From Deltaproteobacteria bacterium (GTDB lineage Bacteria; Desulfobacterota; Binatia; UBA9968), in assembly GCA_021323355.1 (NCBI GenBank), contig JAJONK010000144.1, positions 1 through 11,085 on the forward strand: a DNA stretch of 11,085 nt, read 5' to 3'. Below are positions 1 through 6,285 of the stretch, one piece after another. The notes under the pieces were generated by a model. It worked only from the letters and a program-made list of their open reading frames with translations, did no database searches and had not been told where the DNA came from. The first letter of the stretch is position 1, and each line of letters begins with the position of its first letter. A program made the translations under genes and the position numbers.

Positions 1-44
1 TTGCCGGTTCGATTATCGATGATCGTCAGAGTGTCTGAAGCCAT
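1..44 (-). CDS. gltA: Citrate synthase, N-terminal fragment (cut by left edge)
   Basis: Only the first 14 codons and two bases of the next are inside the window, reading MASDTLTIIDNRTG from an ATG at 44-42. The phrase TLTIIDNRTG(K) resembles the N-terminal strand of type II citrate synthases from several proteobacterial and acidobacterial lineages, which usually continues with a K-x-Y-E-x-P-I pattern. A modest Shine-Dalgarno-like AAAGG sits 7 bases upstream of the ATG on the minus strand. The enzyme would condense acetyl-CoA with oxaloacetate in the cytoplasm. It lies 77 bases downstream of sixA on the same strand, so the two may be co-transcribed. The call rests on a very short peptide recognised from memory and should be treated as probable only. 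Confidence 0.6.
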   Translation of the reverse strand, partial: MASDTLTIIDNRTG

Positions 45-121
45 TGCGCTACCTTTCGAGTTCATCCAGGTTCTTGTTATCGATTCCTTTTAGACTATCC
101 TCTTACGCCGGTCAACTTGCT

Positions 122-580
122 CTATGCGGTTTCAGGCGTGAGTTTCCAAAGGATTTTCCAGTGACAATTCTCGTAGGACAAACCGAGCACGGTCGCGGGA
201 GCGAACTGCACCAACTCCTGATCGGCGTTGCCAGCGACGAGAAAAGAGGCCAGGCGACTGATGTGTGGTAAGTGGCCAACCAGCATCAGCGAAACTGTTG
301 ATGACTCGAGTTCTGCCTTGGCGATCACTGGATCGTCATCTGGCCGCAATCCGACTGACTCGCGTACTCCTTCGACGGGACCGAGACTTTCACTCAGGAT
401 CTCCGCGGTTTGCTGAGCCCTCAGAAGCCCGGAATGAAAAATTTGGCCCGGTTGAATACCGCGTTTCGCGGCCCCCTGGCCCAGGCGTTCCACATCGCGG
501 CGGCCGCCCGGGGTCAGCGGACGCTCGCCGTTGAGCGCTTGTGAAACGGCTTCGCCATGGCGGACTAAATAGAATTCCAT
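122..580 (-). CDS. sixA: Phosphohistidine phosphatase SixA (histidine phosphatase superfamily)
   Basis: This 152-residue protein is the usual length for SixA, the small cytoplasmic member of the histidine phosphatase superfamily that removes phosphate from phosphohistidine (on HPt domains such as ArcB, or on PtsN-type phosphocarriers in E. coli). The phospho-acceptor motif is at the extreme N-terminus, LVRHGEA with His8 and Arg7. A second basic residue, Arg54, lies in LLRAQQTAE. The second catalytic histidine is His103 in LMLVGHLPHISRLASFL. The LRPDDDP segment (78-84) matches the SixA loop with the acidic residue. There is no signal peptide or membrane segment. The start places RHG right after the first beta strand, as in the family. 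The upstream Shine-Dalgarno is weak. No histidine kinase or HPt gene is in view, so the physiological partner is unknown. Confidence 0.9.
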   Translation of the reverse strand: MEFYLVRHGEAVSQALNGERPLTPGGRRDVERLGQGAAKRGIQPGQIFHSGLLRAQQTAEILSESLGPVEGVRESVGLRPDDDPVIAKAELESSTVSLMLVGHLPHISRLASFLVAGNADQELVQFAPATVLGLSYENCHWKILWKLTPETA

Positions 581-710
581 CGTCGATTTAACTTAACACC
601 GTTGCCGGCCACAGCAATATGTCGGCGGGAAAAGCCTTGTGCGCGCTTGAAGATTATTACAGCAAGTGGGGATTTGAGCCGAATGAGATCCGGTTGCAAA
701 AAGCACATGT

Positions 711-719
711 TGATATAGT
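711..719 (+). promoter_or_regulatory. Extended -10 promoter-like site for the importer operon
   Basis: The sequence TGATATAGT contains TG, one base, then TATAGT, which matches the extended -10 form (TGnTATAAT) with one mismatch. A TTGCAA upstream is too close (14-base spacer) to be an ideal -35, consistent with extended -10 dependence. Transcription would start near 726, giving a leader of about 45 bases before the GTG at 770. It sits in the 189-base divergent gap between sixA and the ATPase gene. The call is based on motif shape only. Confidence 0.4.
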
Positions 720-769
720 ATGCCGACGTTCAACGATTCTATCTCGCTTATCATTTTGCTCCAAAAACT

Positions 770-1498
770 GTGATCGAATTTCATCAAGTCAACAAATGGT
801 TCGGATCGCTGCACGTACTGAGGGACATTGATCTAGAAATCGAAGCGGGAGAAGTCGTCGTCGTTTGCGGGCCTAGCGGCAGTGGCAAGAGCACTCTTAT
901 ACGGTGCATCAACCGACTGGAAGCGATCCAGTCGGGCAAACTGACGGTTGATGGACTTTCCTTGGCCGATCCCAGTCTCGATACCGCAAAGCTCCGCGCC
1001 AACGTCGGCATGGTTTTTCAATCTTTCAATCTCTATCCGCACATGACCGCGCTGCAGAACATCATTCTGGCGCCGGTCAAAGTCAAAGGCGTGAGCCGCT
1101 CGGATGCCGAAAAGCAGGCTAGAGATCTGCTCGAGCGGGTCGGCATTCCCGAGAAAGCAAGCGCCTATCCTGCGAATCTTTCCGGCGGTCAACAACAGCG
1201 GGTTGCCATTGCTCGCGCGCTTGCCATGCGTCCCAAAATTATGCTCTTCGATGAGCCTACCTCTGCCTTGGACCCGGAAATGATCAAAGAGGTGTTGGAC
1301 GTGATCAGCGCTCTGGCGCGTGAGGGCATGACGATGGTGGTTGTGACACATGAAATGGGCTTCGCGCGTCGGGTCGCTAATCGCATCGTATTTATGGATG
1401 AGGGAAACATCGTCGAGGTCGGCGAACCGGAGAAGTTCTATACGGCGCCGCAATCGGCCCGCGCTCAACAATTCTTGAGTAAAATCCTCTCGCATTAA
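770..1498 (+). CDS. glnQ: Polar amino acid ABC transporter, ATP-binding protein (GlnQ/GltL type)
   Basis: A 242-residue single ATPase domain of the polar amino acid transporter family, which powers uptake from the periplasm at the inner face of the cytoplasmic membrane. In order: Walker A GPSGSGKST (34-42), Q-loop in VGMVFQSFNLYPHMT (near 84), ABC signature LSGGQQQRVAIARAL (137-151), Walker B IMLFDEPTSALDPE (157-170) and H-loop His194 in VVVTHEMGFAR. The SFNLYPHMTALQN and THEMGFARRVANR segments are typical of GlnQ/GltL/HisP. The start is GTG; no ATG is available because an in-frame stop lies at 716-718. No good Shine-Dalgarno precedes it. It is the first gene of a six-gene plus-strand run and ends 9 bases before the binding protein gene. 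The gene is complete and every catalytic motif is intact. Confidence 0.95.
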   Translation: MIEFHQVNKWFGSLHVLRDIDLEIEAGEVVVVCGPSGSGKSTLIRCINRLEAIQSGKLTVDGLSLADPSLDTAKLRANVGMVFQSFNLYPHMTALQNIILAPVKVKGVSRSDAEKQARDLLERVGIPEKASAYPANLSGGQQQRVAIARALAMRPKIMLFDEPTSALDPEMIKEVLDVISALAREGMTMVVVTHEMGFARRVANRIVFMDEGNIVEVGEPEKFYTAPQSARAQQFLSKILSH

Positions 1499-1507
1499 GG
1501 AGTAGAC

Positions 1508-2299
1508 ATGAAAAGCAATTCCCGAGGCACACTACTAGTCATTCTGCTGATTGTCCTGATCGGTCTTAGCGGGTCTGTTAAAGCGGAAACGACCTTAGAA
1601 AAAATTGCCCGTACAGGTACCGTCACGATTGGTACACGCACCGGATCGCCACCATTCGGCTATGTCAATAAGAACAATGATTGGGTCGGCTTTTCCATCG
1701 AGCTCGTCGAAAGCGCGATTGCGCCGGTGTTGTCTAAAAAAATCGGCAAGCAACTCAAAATCGACAAGAAGGAATCGACACCGCAAACACGCATTCCGTT
1801 GCTCACCTCCAACGCCGTCGACTTGATCGCCGAAACAATGACGGATACCCAGTCCCGCCGGGAGAGCGTCGATTTTAGCATCACGTATTTTGTGACCGGC
1901 GCGCAGTTTCTGGTCAAAAAAGGGAATGCCATTAACGGGTTGAAGGCTACTGCTGGCAAACGGATCGCCGCGCAGCAAGGCTCGACCAACGCGCGCATCA
2001 TTCGGGAACGCGTTCCCACAGCCAAGCTGGTGGAGTTTCCAGATCAGCCGGCGGCGTTTCAAGCGCTGGCGCAAGGCCAGGTGCAAGCCTACACCAATGA
2101 TGGCATTCAACTCGCCGGACTGAAGGCCAAGGCGCCGAAACCGGATGAATGGCTAGTGGTCGGCGAATTTTATTCTTATGAGCCGTATGGAATGGCGATG
2201 AGAAAAAACGAGTCGGATTTTCGTCATGCGGTCAATGTCGGATTGATGGATGCCATTGAGTCGGGCCGCTATTTCGAGGCGAAGTCCCCTATCCTTTAA
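1508..2299 (+). CDS. Amino acid ABC transporter periplasmic binding protein with frame-disrupted C-terminus
   Basis: A family 3 (SBP_bac_3) solute-binding protein that captures a polar amino acid in the periplasm for the adjacent permeases. A Sec signal peptide is clear: basic start, hydrophobic core around residues 9-22, predicted cleavage after VKA (residue 26). The mature part has the family layout: GTVTIGTRTGSPPFGYV, the GFSIELVE strand-helix, the TRRESVDFS-like ligand loop (here SRRESVDFSITY), GSTNA in lobe 2 and AYTNDGIQLAGL. A strong AAGGAG Shine-Dalgarno (1497-1502) overlaps the previous gene's stop. The protein ends abruptly after SGRYFEAKSPIL, whereas relatives continue with an I-Y-x-K-W-F-like helix. 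A family-like C-terminus appears in another frame just downstream, suggesting a deletion with frameshift near 2279. Whether the shortened product folds is unknown. The position between ATPase and permeases supports the role. Confidence 0.9.
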   Translation: MKSNSRGTLLVILLIVLIGLSGSVKAETTLEKIARTGTVTIGTRTGSPPFGYVNKNNDWVGFSIELVESAIAPVLSKKIGKQLKIDKKESTPQTRIPLLTSNAVDLIAETMTDTQSRRESVDFSITYFVTGAQFLVKKGNAINGLKATAGKRIAAQQGSTNARIIRERVPTAKLVEFPDQPAAFQALAQGQVQAYTNDGIQLAGLKAKAPKPDEWLVVGEFYSYEPYGMAMRKNESDFRHAVNVGLMDAIESGRYFEAKSPIL

Positions 2300-2346
2300 G
2301 CGCAGAAACCAAACGTTTCCTGCAGATGCAAGTGGTGCCCAAGTGA
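2278..2346 (+). other. Out-of-frame C-terminal tail of the amino acid binding protein
   Basis: Read in the frame starting at 2278, the DNA gives G-E-V followed by PYPLSAETKRFLQMQVVPK and a TGA at 2344-2346. Binding proteins of this importer family commonly end with a phrase like W-F-G-x-x-G-x-V-P-Y-P-(L/M)-S followed by a RFLxMQVxPK-like ending. The tail is therefore the genuine end of the 1508 gene displaced into a second frame. The missing stretch would be the I-Y-x-K-W-F-G part, lost in a deletion of 3n+1 bases (about 28 if nine residues are gone). This rests on the visible reading frames plus family knowledge from memory. Confidence 0.75.
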
Positions 2347-2415
2347 TCGAGGTGTTTGGGTTAGCAGGGGATCCGGACACAATCCTAAGTCGCATCAGTA
2401 CCCCGCTTCTCCCGC

Positions 2416-3135
2416 ATGAATTACCAGTTTAACTGGAGCATCTTATGGACCGGTCAATCCGGCGCCTGGCTGCTTCAGGGCGTAATCACTACGCTTCAGC
2501 TAACCCTGCTGGCATGGTGTCTTGCGGTGATGCTCGGCATCGTTGCCGGCGCATTTCGCACCCTACCATTCGCGCCGCTGCGCGGACTATCCTCTTCCTA
2601 CATTGAATTTTTTCGCAATGTCCCGTTACTGGTCTGGATGTTTTTCTGGTATTTCGGCGTCCCACCGCTATTGCCGCAAGCTGTGCAAGACTGGCTGTTC
2701 GACCATGGCGCCGAATTCTGGGCCGGCATGTTCGCCCTCGGCGTCTATCACGGCGCGCGTTTTTCCGAAGTCATCCGGGCCGGTATTCAATCAATCCCGC
2801 GAAACCAGTACGAGTCTGCCGTTTCCACCGGGCTGACCATTGCGCAAACCTACCGCCTGATTATCATTCCCATCGCATTGCGATTGATTATTCCGCCTGC
2901 CACCAATGAATCGTTGAACCTGCTCAAAAACTCATCGGTGGCATTGACCATCGGCGTTGCGGAACTCACTTTCCAGACACGGCAGATCGAAACCTACACC
3001 GCCAAGGCTCTCGAGGCGCTCACCGCGGGCACAGTCATTTATCTGGTATTGTGCCTCGGCCTCGCAGTTCTCGCATCCCGACTTGAACGGCGCTTTGCCA
3101 TTCCCGGCATGATCGTTCAGGTGAAAGTCGATTAG
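2416..3135 (+). CDS. Polar amino acid ABC transporter permease (HisM/GltJ family), first subunit
   Basis: A 239-residue inner-membrane permease of the His/Glu/Gln/Arg/opine family. It begins with a short amphipathic lead and a hydrophobic segment (about residues 18-45, LLQGVITTLQLTLLAWCLAV), followed by SSSYIEFFRNVPLLVWMFFWYF, the conserved R-N/G-x-P-L-L sequence of these permeases. The cytoplasmic EAA loop that docks on the ATPase is ESAVSTGLTIAQTYRLIIIP, with the usual Gly. SEVIRAGIQSIPRNQ just before it is also typical. The C-terminal transmembrane helix is followed by ASRLERRFAIPG, a common ending in this family. No clear Shine-Dalgarno precedes the ATG. It is separated from the second permease by 8 bases, and the two should pair as a heterodimer. 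The gene is intact and of full length. Confidence 0.93.
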   Translation: MNYQFNWSILWTGQSGAWLLQGVITTLQLTLLAWCLAVMLGIVAGAFRTLPFAPLRGLSSSYIEFFRNVPLLVWMFFWYFGVPPLLPQAVQDWLFDHGAEFWAGMFALGVYHGARFSEVIRAGIQSIPRNQYESAVSTGLTIAQTYRLIIIPIALRLIIPPATNESLNLLKNSSVALTIGVAELTFQTRQIETYTAKALEALTAGTVIYLVLCLGLAVLASRLERRFAIPGMIVQVKVD

Positions 3136-3143
3136 CGTTCTCA

Positions 3144-3818
3144 ATGGACTTTCAAGTCATCGTTGACAATTTCGGGTTTCTTTTCGTGCAGGGCTTCTTG
3201 GGCTTTGGCGAGTTTGGCGGAGGCACGCTTCGCCTGGCGATACCAGCCATTGTCCTTGGCTTCGCATTGGGTATTGTCATAGGGCTGGGAAGACTCGCCA
3301 ATAACCGTTCCATCCGTTTCCTTGCGACGATTTACGTTGAATTCTTTCGCGGCGTGCCGCTGGTCATGGTGATTTTCTGGTTTTGGTTTATCATTCCCAA
3401 TCTCCTAAAAATCTCGTTGCCTGAGTATGGGGTCGCGCTTACTGCTTTCGTCATTTTCGAAGCCGCCTATCTAGGCGAAATCATCCGCGCCGGCATCCAA
3501 TCCGTTCCTCAAGGCCAACTGGAGGCGGCGGCGGCAACCGGGCTCTCCCGCGGCCGCACTATGAGACATATCGTGCTGCCGCAGGCGCTGCGCAATATGA
3601 TTCCCGCTCTGGTCACGCAATTCATCGTTCTCCTCAAAGACACCTCACTGGCATCGATCATCGGTTACATCGACCTCACCAAAGCGGCGCAGATCGTCAA
3701 CAACCGCGAGATCCGACCGTTTGAGCTGTACCTTTTCATCGCCGTCGTTTACTGGTGCTTTAGCTATGCCATGTCCCGCTACGCCCGGCGCCTCGAACGG
3801 CGTCTGAGCCTCGCGTGA
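3144..3818 (+). CDS. Polar amino acid ABC transporter permease (HisM/GltK family), second subunit
   Basis: A 224-residue integral membrane protein, partner of the preceding permease. Visible family features are the N-terminal hydrophobic helix (GTLRLAIPAIVLGFALGIVIG), IYVEFFRGVPLVMVIFWFWF (the R-G-x-P-L motif), AAYLGEIIRAGIQSVPQGQ and the EAA loop LEAAAATGLSRGRTMRHIVL followed by PQALRNMIPALVTQFI. The run VLLKDTSLASIIGYIDLT is the signature stretch before the last helix. The C-terminus YARRLERRLSL resembles that of the first permease. There is little Shine-Dalgarno signal, and the 8-base gap suggests translational coupling. Together with the ATPase (770) and binding protein (1508) it completes a four-part importer. 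Substrate cannot be settled from sequence; glutamate/glutamine-like or basic amino acids are the usual choices. Confidence 0.93.
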   Translation: MDFQVIVDNFGFLFVQGFLGFGEFGGGTLRLAIPAIVLGFALGIVIGLGRLANNRSIRFLATIYVEFFRGVPLVMVIFWFWFIIPNLLKISLPEYGVALTAFVIFEAAYLGEIIRAGIQSVPQGQLEAAAATGLSRGRTMRHIVLPQALRNMIPALVTQFIVLLKDTSLASIIGYIDLTKAAQIVNNREIRPFELYLFIAVVYWCFSYAMSRYARRLERRLSLA

Positions 3819-3855
3819 GCGGCACCCTTGATGGAAACGAGTTCATTCAACCAAC

Positions 3856-3862
3856 TTGGAGG
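3856..3862 (+). promoter_or_regulatory. Shine-Dalgarno that places the start of the cyclodeaminase-family gene at 3867
   Basis: TTGGAGG lies 4 bases before a GTG at 3867. Upstream in-frame candidates TTG 3828 and ATG 3831 lack a comparable site. The protein beginning at the GTG, MLFIKDTPVDQILSM, matches the usual N-terminus of the family, where a short strand leads into the x-L-S-M-x-E-x-I-E-A-I helix. Confidence 0.6.
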
Positions 3863-3866
3863 TTCC

Positions 3867-4817
3867 GTGCTTTTTATCAAAGACACCCCGGTGGATCAGA
3901 TTCTCAGCATGAAGGAAATGATCGAAGCCATCGAAGACGCGCTCAAAGAACTTCGCTTGGCGCGTGGCTTTGATCTGCCGCGCCGGCGTATTCACCATCC
4001 CAATCGCATGATTTTCGGACTACTGCCGGGCTCGGTGCATGGTTTTATGGGCGCCTATTTGCAAACCGACTTAGATCGACGCCTGCACAATGAAACAGTC
4101 ATCCTGTATAGTGTCGAAACCGGCGAACCTTTGATCCTGTTTCAGAACTGTTCGATCAACGAAGCCCGTACCGGAGCGGCGGGCGGGATAGGTGCCAAGT
4201 ATCTGGCGCGCAAAGACTCGCGGGTCGCGGCCGTTCTGGGAAGCCAGGCTCATGCCGTGATGCAGCTTCAAGCAGCGCACGCCGTCAGATCTTTGACATT
4301 GGCGACGGTTTATAGCCCAACGGAATCTCACCGCAGCGCCTGCGTCGAGAAAATAAAGGGACAGATTGGGATTGAAGCTCGTGCGGTCTCAAACGCTACA
4401 GAAGCAATCGCTGATGCCGATATTATCATCACCGCGACGGATTCCCGAACTCCGGTTTTCGACGGTAGCCTGCTAAAACCCGGAGTGCACATCACGTCCA
4501 TGTCCAATGGCGATAAAACTCGCACGCGCCAGGAGATCGACGAAGCGACGATCCGCCGGGCCAAGCCGATCTTCATTACTTCGAAAGAAACCGTTTGCGT
4601 CAATGAAAGCGACATTTTCCGCGCTGTGCGCGACAAAATAATTTCCTGGGATTCCGTGCATGAGATCGCGGATCTTCTCTTGGACAGGATTTCTGGCCGG
4701 ACGGATGACCGGCAAATTACTCTGTATAAGCTGCAAGGAACAGGTATCATGGACGTCGCCATCGGAGCGCTCGCGTATGAAAGACTCAAAGGAAGCAATC
4801 TCGCTCAGACACTCTAA
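3867..4817 (+). CDS. Ornithine cyclodeaminase/mu-crystallin family protein (divergent)
   Basis: From the GTG at 3867 this is a 316-residue cytoplasmic protein of the family that includes ornithine cyclodeaminase, archaeal alanine dehydrogenase, pyrroline-2-carboxylate reductase and SbnB. Recognisable parts are LSMKEMIEAIEDAL (13-26), PRRRIHHP with a substrate-site Arg (about 38-41), LYSVETGEPLILF (80-92), INEARTGAAGGIGAKYLAR with Arg101, ADADIIITATDSRTPVFDG (182-200), ITSMSNGDKTRTRQEID with Asp216, and TLYKLQGTGIMDVAIGALAYE near the end. Two family positions look altered. The Rossmann motif, normally G-x-G-x-Q-A, reads G124-S-Q-A-H-A129. The Lys of the usual G-x-K-x-V strand appears as Tyr64 in GFMGAYLQTD. 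It follows the permeases by 48 bases and precedes sthA by 25, so it probably acts on the imported compound. The exact reaction is not predictable, and it might not be a functional NAD-dependent enzyme. Confidence 0.82.
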   Translation: MLFIKDTPVDQILSMKEMIEAIEDALKELRLARGFDLPRRRIHHPNRMIFGLLPGSVHGFMGAYLQTDLDRRLHNETVILYSVETGEPLILFQNCSINEARTGAAGGIGAKYLARKDSRVAAVLGSQAHAVMQLQAAHAVRSLTLATVYSPTESHRSACVEKIKGQIGIEARAVSNATEAIADADIIITATDSRTPVFDGSLLKPGVHITSMSNGDKTRTRQEIDEATIRRAKPIFITSKETVCVNESDIFRAVRDKIISWDSVHEIADLLLDRISGRTDDRQITLYKLQGTGIMDVAIGALAYERLKGSNLAQTL

Positions 4818-4831
4818 GGCGGCGCGATGGA

Positions 4832-4838
4832 GGGGAGG
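4832..4838 (+). promoter_or_regulatory. Shine-Dalgarno that sets the transhydrogenase start at 4843
   Basis: GGGGAGG lies 4 bases before the ATG at 4843. The same frame stays open back to 4660 inside the previous gene. However, the FAD-binding strand MAHYDMLVIGSGPAG begins exactly here, and all upstream residues would be extra N-terminal sequence not found in the family. Confidence 0.7.
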
Positions 4839-4842
4839 CCTC

Positions 4843-6249
4843 ATGGCTCACTATGACATGCTAGTGATCGGCTCGGGGCCCGCAGGTCAAAAGGCCGCAA
4901 TCCAAGGCGCTAAAGTCGGCAAGAAAGTCGGCATTGTCGAGCGAAAAAAATTCGTCGGCGGTCTCTGCATTAATTCCGGCACCATTCCGAGTAAGTCTCT
5001 GCGCGAAGCCGTGCTGTTTCTTTCAGGCTTCAGGCAGAGAAACTTATACGGCGCCAGTTATCGTGTCAAAAAGGACATAACCTTCGAAGACCTGCTTTTT
5101 AAGTGCGATCACGTCGTCAAAGCGGAGCAGGAGGTGGTTCAAAACCAGCTCATTCGCAATCATGTCGATTATATCGTTGGCAGCGCGAGCTTTATCGAAC
5201 CGCATAGACTTTCGATCAAACAAGATCTGGAAACCAACGAGCATAGCGCAGACTATATCATGATTGCTGTGGGCACTGAGCCGTCGCGCCCGGCGGGGAT
5301 TCCGTTCGATGATACCACAATCATCGACAGTGACGGATTGCTGGCTCTGAAGCAGTTGCCGAAGTCGCTCACAATCGTCGGTGGCGGCGTCATTGGTTGT
5401 GAATACGCTTCGATTCTCGCCACCCTGGGGATTCCGGTGGTCTTGATTGAACGTCGCCCGCGGTTACTTGAATTTGTCGACAGCGAATTGATCGAGGCGC
5501 TTCAGTACCAGATGCGGAGCATCGGCGTCACCCTGCGGTTTAATGAAGAGGTCACCGCCGTGGAGAAGCATCCGGACGGAGCGGTGGTAATCCAGCTCAA
5601 GAGCGGCAAACAGATTCGCGCCGCCTTGTTGATGTATTCGTCAGGCCGGGTGGGCGCGACAAAAGGACTGAACTTAGAGAGTATCGGCATTCAAGCGGAT
5701 GAGCGGGGACGGCTTAGGGTGAATGAAAACTTTCAGACGGCAATCCCGCACATCTATGCGGTTGGCGATGTGATTGGATTTCCCGCGTTGGCTTCGACTT
5801 CCATGCAACAGGGCCGTCATGCCGCTTGTCACGCCTTGGGTCTTGCTTGCGACGCGTCGACGCATCTGCTGCCTTACGGAATCTACACGATTCCGGAGAT
5901 TTCAATGGTAGGGCGCAATGAAGATGAGCTAACTCGTGATGGAGTGCCCTACGAGATCGGCGTTGCGCGTTATCATGAGATCGCCCGGGGTCAGTTGATC
6001 GGCGACACCGTTGGCATGCTGAAGTTGCTGTTTCATAGCGATACCCGCGAGCTCCTTGGGGTGCACATTATTGGTGAGGGCGCAACAGAGTTGGTGCATA
6101 TCGGGCAGGCGGTGATGGCACTGGGCGGCAAGCTGGACTACTTCATCGATGCCGTGTTCAACTACCCGACGCTCGCCGAATGCTACAAGGTAGCCGCGCT
6201 CGCTGCTTTAAATCGGTTTCCGGCGATCGCGTGCGCGCCTGCGGTTTGA
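4843..6249 (+). CDS. sthA: Soluble pyridine nucleotide transhydrogenase (Si-specific NAD(P)+ transhydrogenase), SthA-like
   Basis: A 468-residue FAD flavoprotein of the disulfide reductase fold. SthA enzymes move hydride between NADPH and NAD+ in the cytoplasm. The FAD Rossmann motif is GSGPAGQKAAIQG (10-22). The active-site region reads GGLCINSGTIPSKSLREA: Cys42 is present but the second redox cysteine is Thr47, as in SthA (CTHWGTIPSK in E. coli) and unlike lipoamide dehydrogenase. The NAD domain has TIVGGGVIGCEYASILATLG followed by VVLIERRPRLLEFVD. The second FAD motif is IYAVGDVIGFPALAST. The dimer domain has GIYTIPEISMVG, and near the C-terminus FNYPTLAECYKVAALAALNRF replaces the HPTxxE catalytic pair of lipoamide dehydrogenase, again as in SthA. 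Length fits E. coli SthA (about 466). It is the last gene of the importer operon, 25 bases after the cyclodeaminase-family gene. A lipoamide dehydrogenase role is unlikely. Confidence 0.88.
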   Translation: MAHYDMLVIGSGPAGQKAAIQGAKVGKKVGIVERKKFVGGLCINSGTIPSKSLREAVLFLSGFRQRNLYGASYRVKKDITFEDLLFKCDHVVKAEQEVVQNQLIRNHVDYIVGSASFIEPHRLSIKQDLETNEHSADYIMIAVGTEPSRPAGIPFDDTTIIDSDGLLALKQLPKSLTIVGGGVIGCEYASILATLGIPVVLIERRPRLLEFVDSELIEALQYQMRSIGVTLRFNEEVTAVEKHPDGAVVIQLKSGKQIRAALLMYSSGRVGATKGLNLESIGIQADERGRLRVNENFQTAIPHIYAVGDVIGFPALASTSMQQGRHAACHALGLACDASTHLLPYGIYTIPEISMVGRNEDELTRDGVPYEIGVARYHEIARGQLIGDTVGMLKLLFHSDTRELLGVHIIGEGATELVHIGQAVMALGGKLDYFIDAVFNYPTLAECYKVAALAALNRFPAIACAPAV

Positions 6250-6285
6250 GCTTCAAGAACCCGCGCTTCGAAAGCCTCTGCTGAG

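Noticed and set aside
581..769. Possible small gene in the divergent gap between sixA and the ATPase gene
   Set aside because: Short open frames exist, but none has a ribosome binding site or family features; the gap is better explained as promoter DNA.
833..1495. Long minus-strand open frame (220 codons) opposite the glnQ-type gene
   Set aside because: It is an antisense shadow of a complete ATPase gene with all motifs; its translation has no family features.
1595..2110. Minus-strand open frame of 171 codons opposite the amino acid binding protein
   Set aside because: Antisense to a clearly coding gene, rich in Arg and Cys with no domain pattern.
4660..4842. N-terminal extension of the transhydrogenase into the previous gene
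   Set aside because: The frame is open, but it overlaps the cyclodeaminase-family coding region, and the FAD-binding strand begins at the ATG at 4843 with a strong Shine-Dalgarno.
6250..6285. Bidirectional terminator between sthA and the PPOX-like gene
   Set aside because: Only a 4-bp GCTT/AAGC hairpin is visible and there is no T-run.
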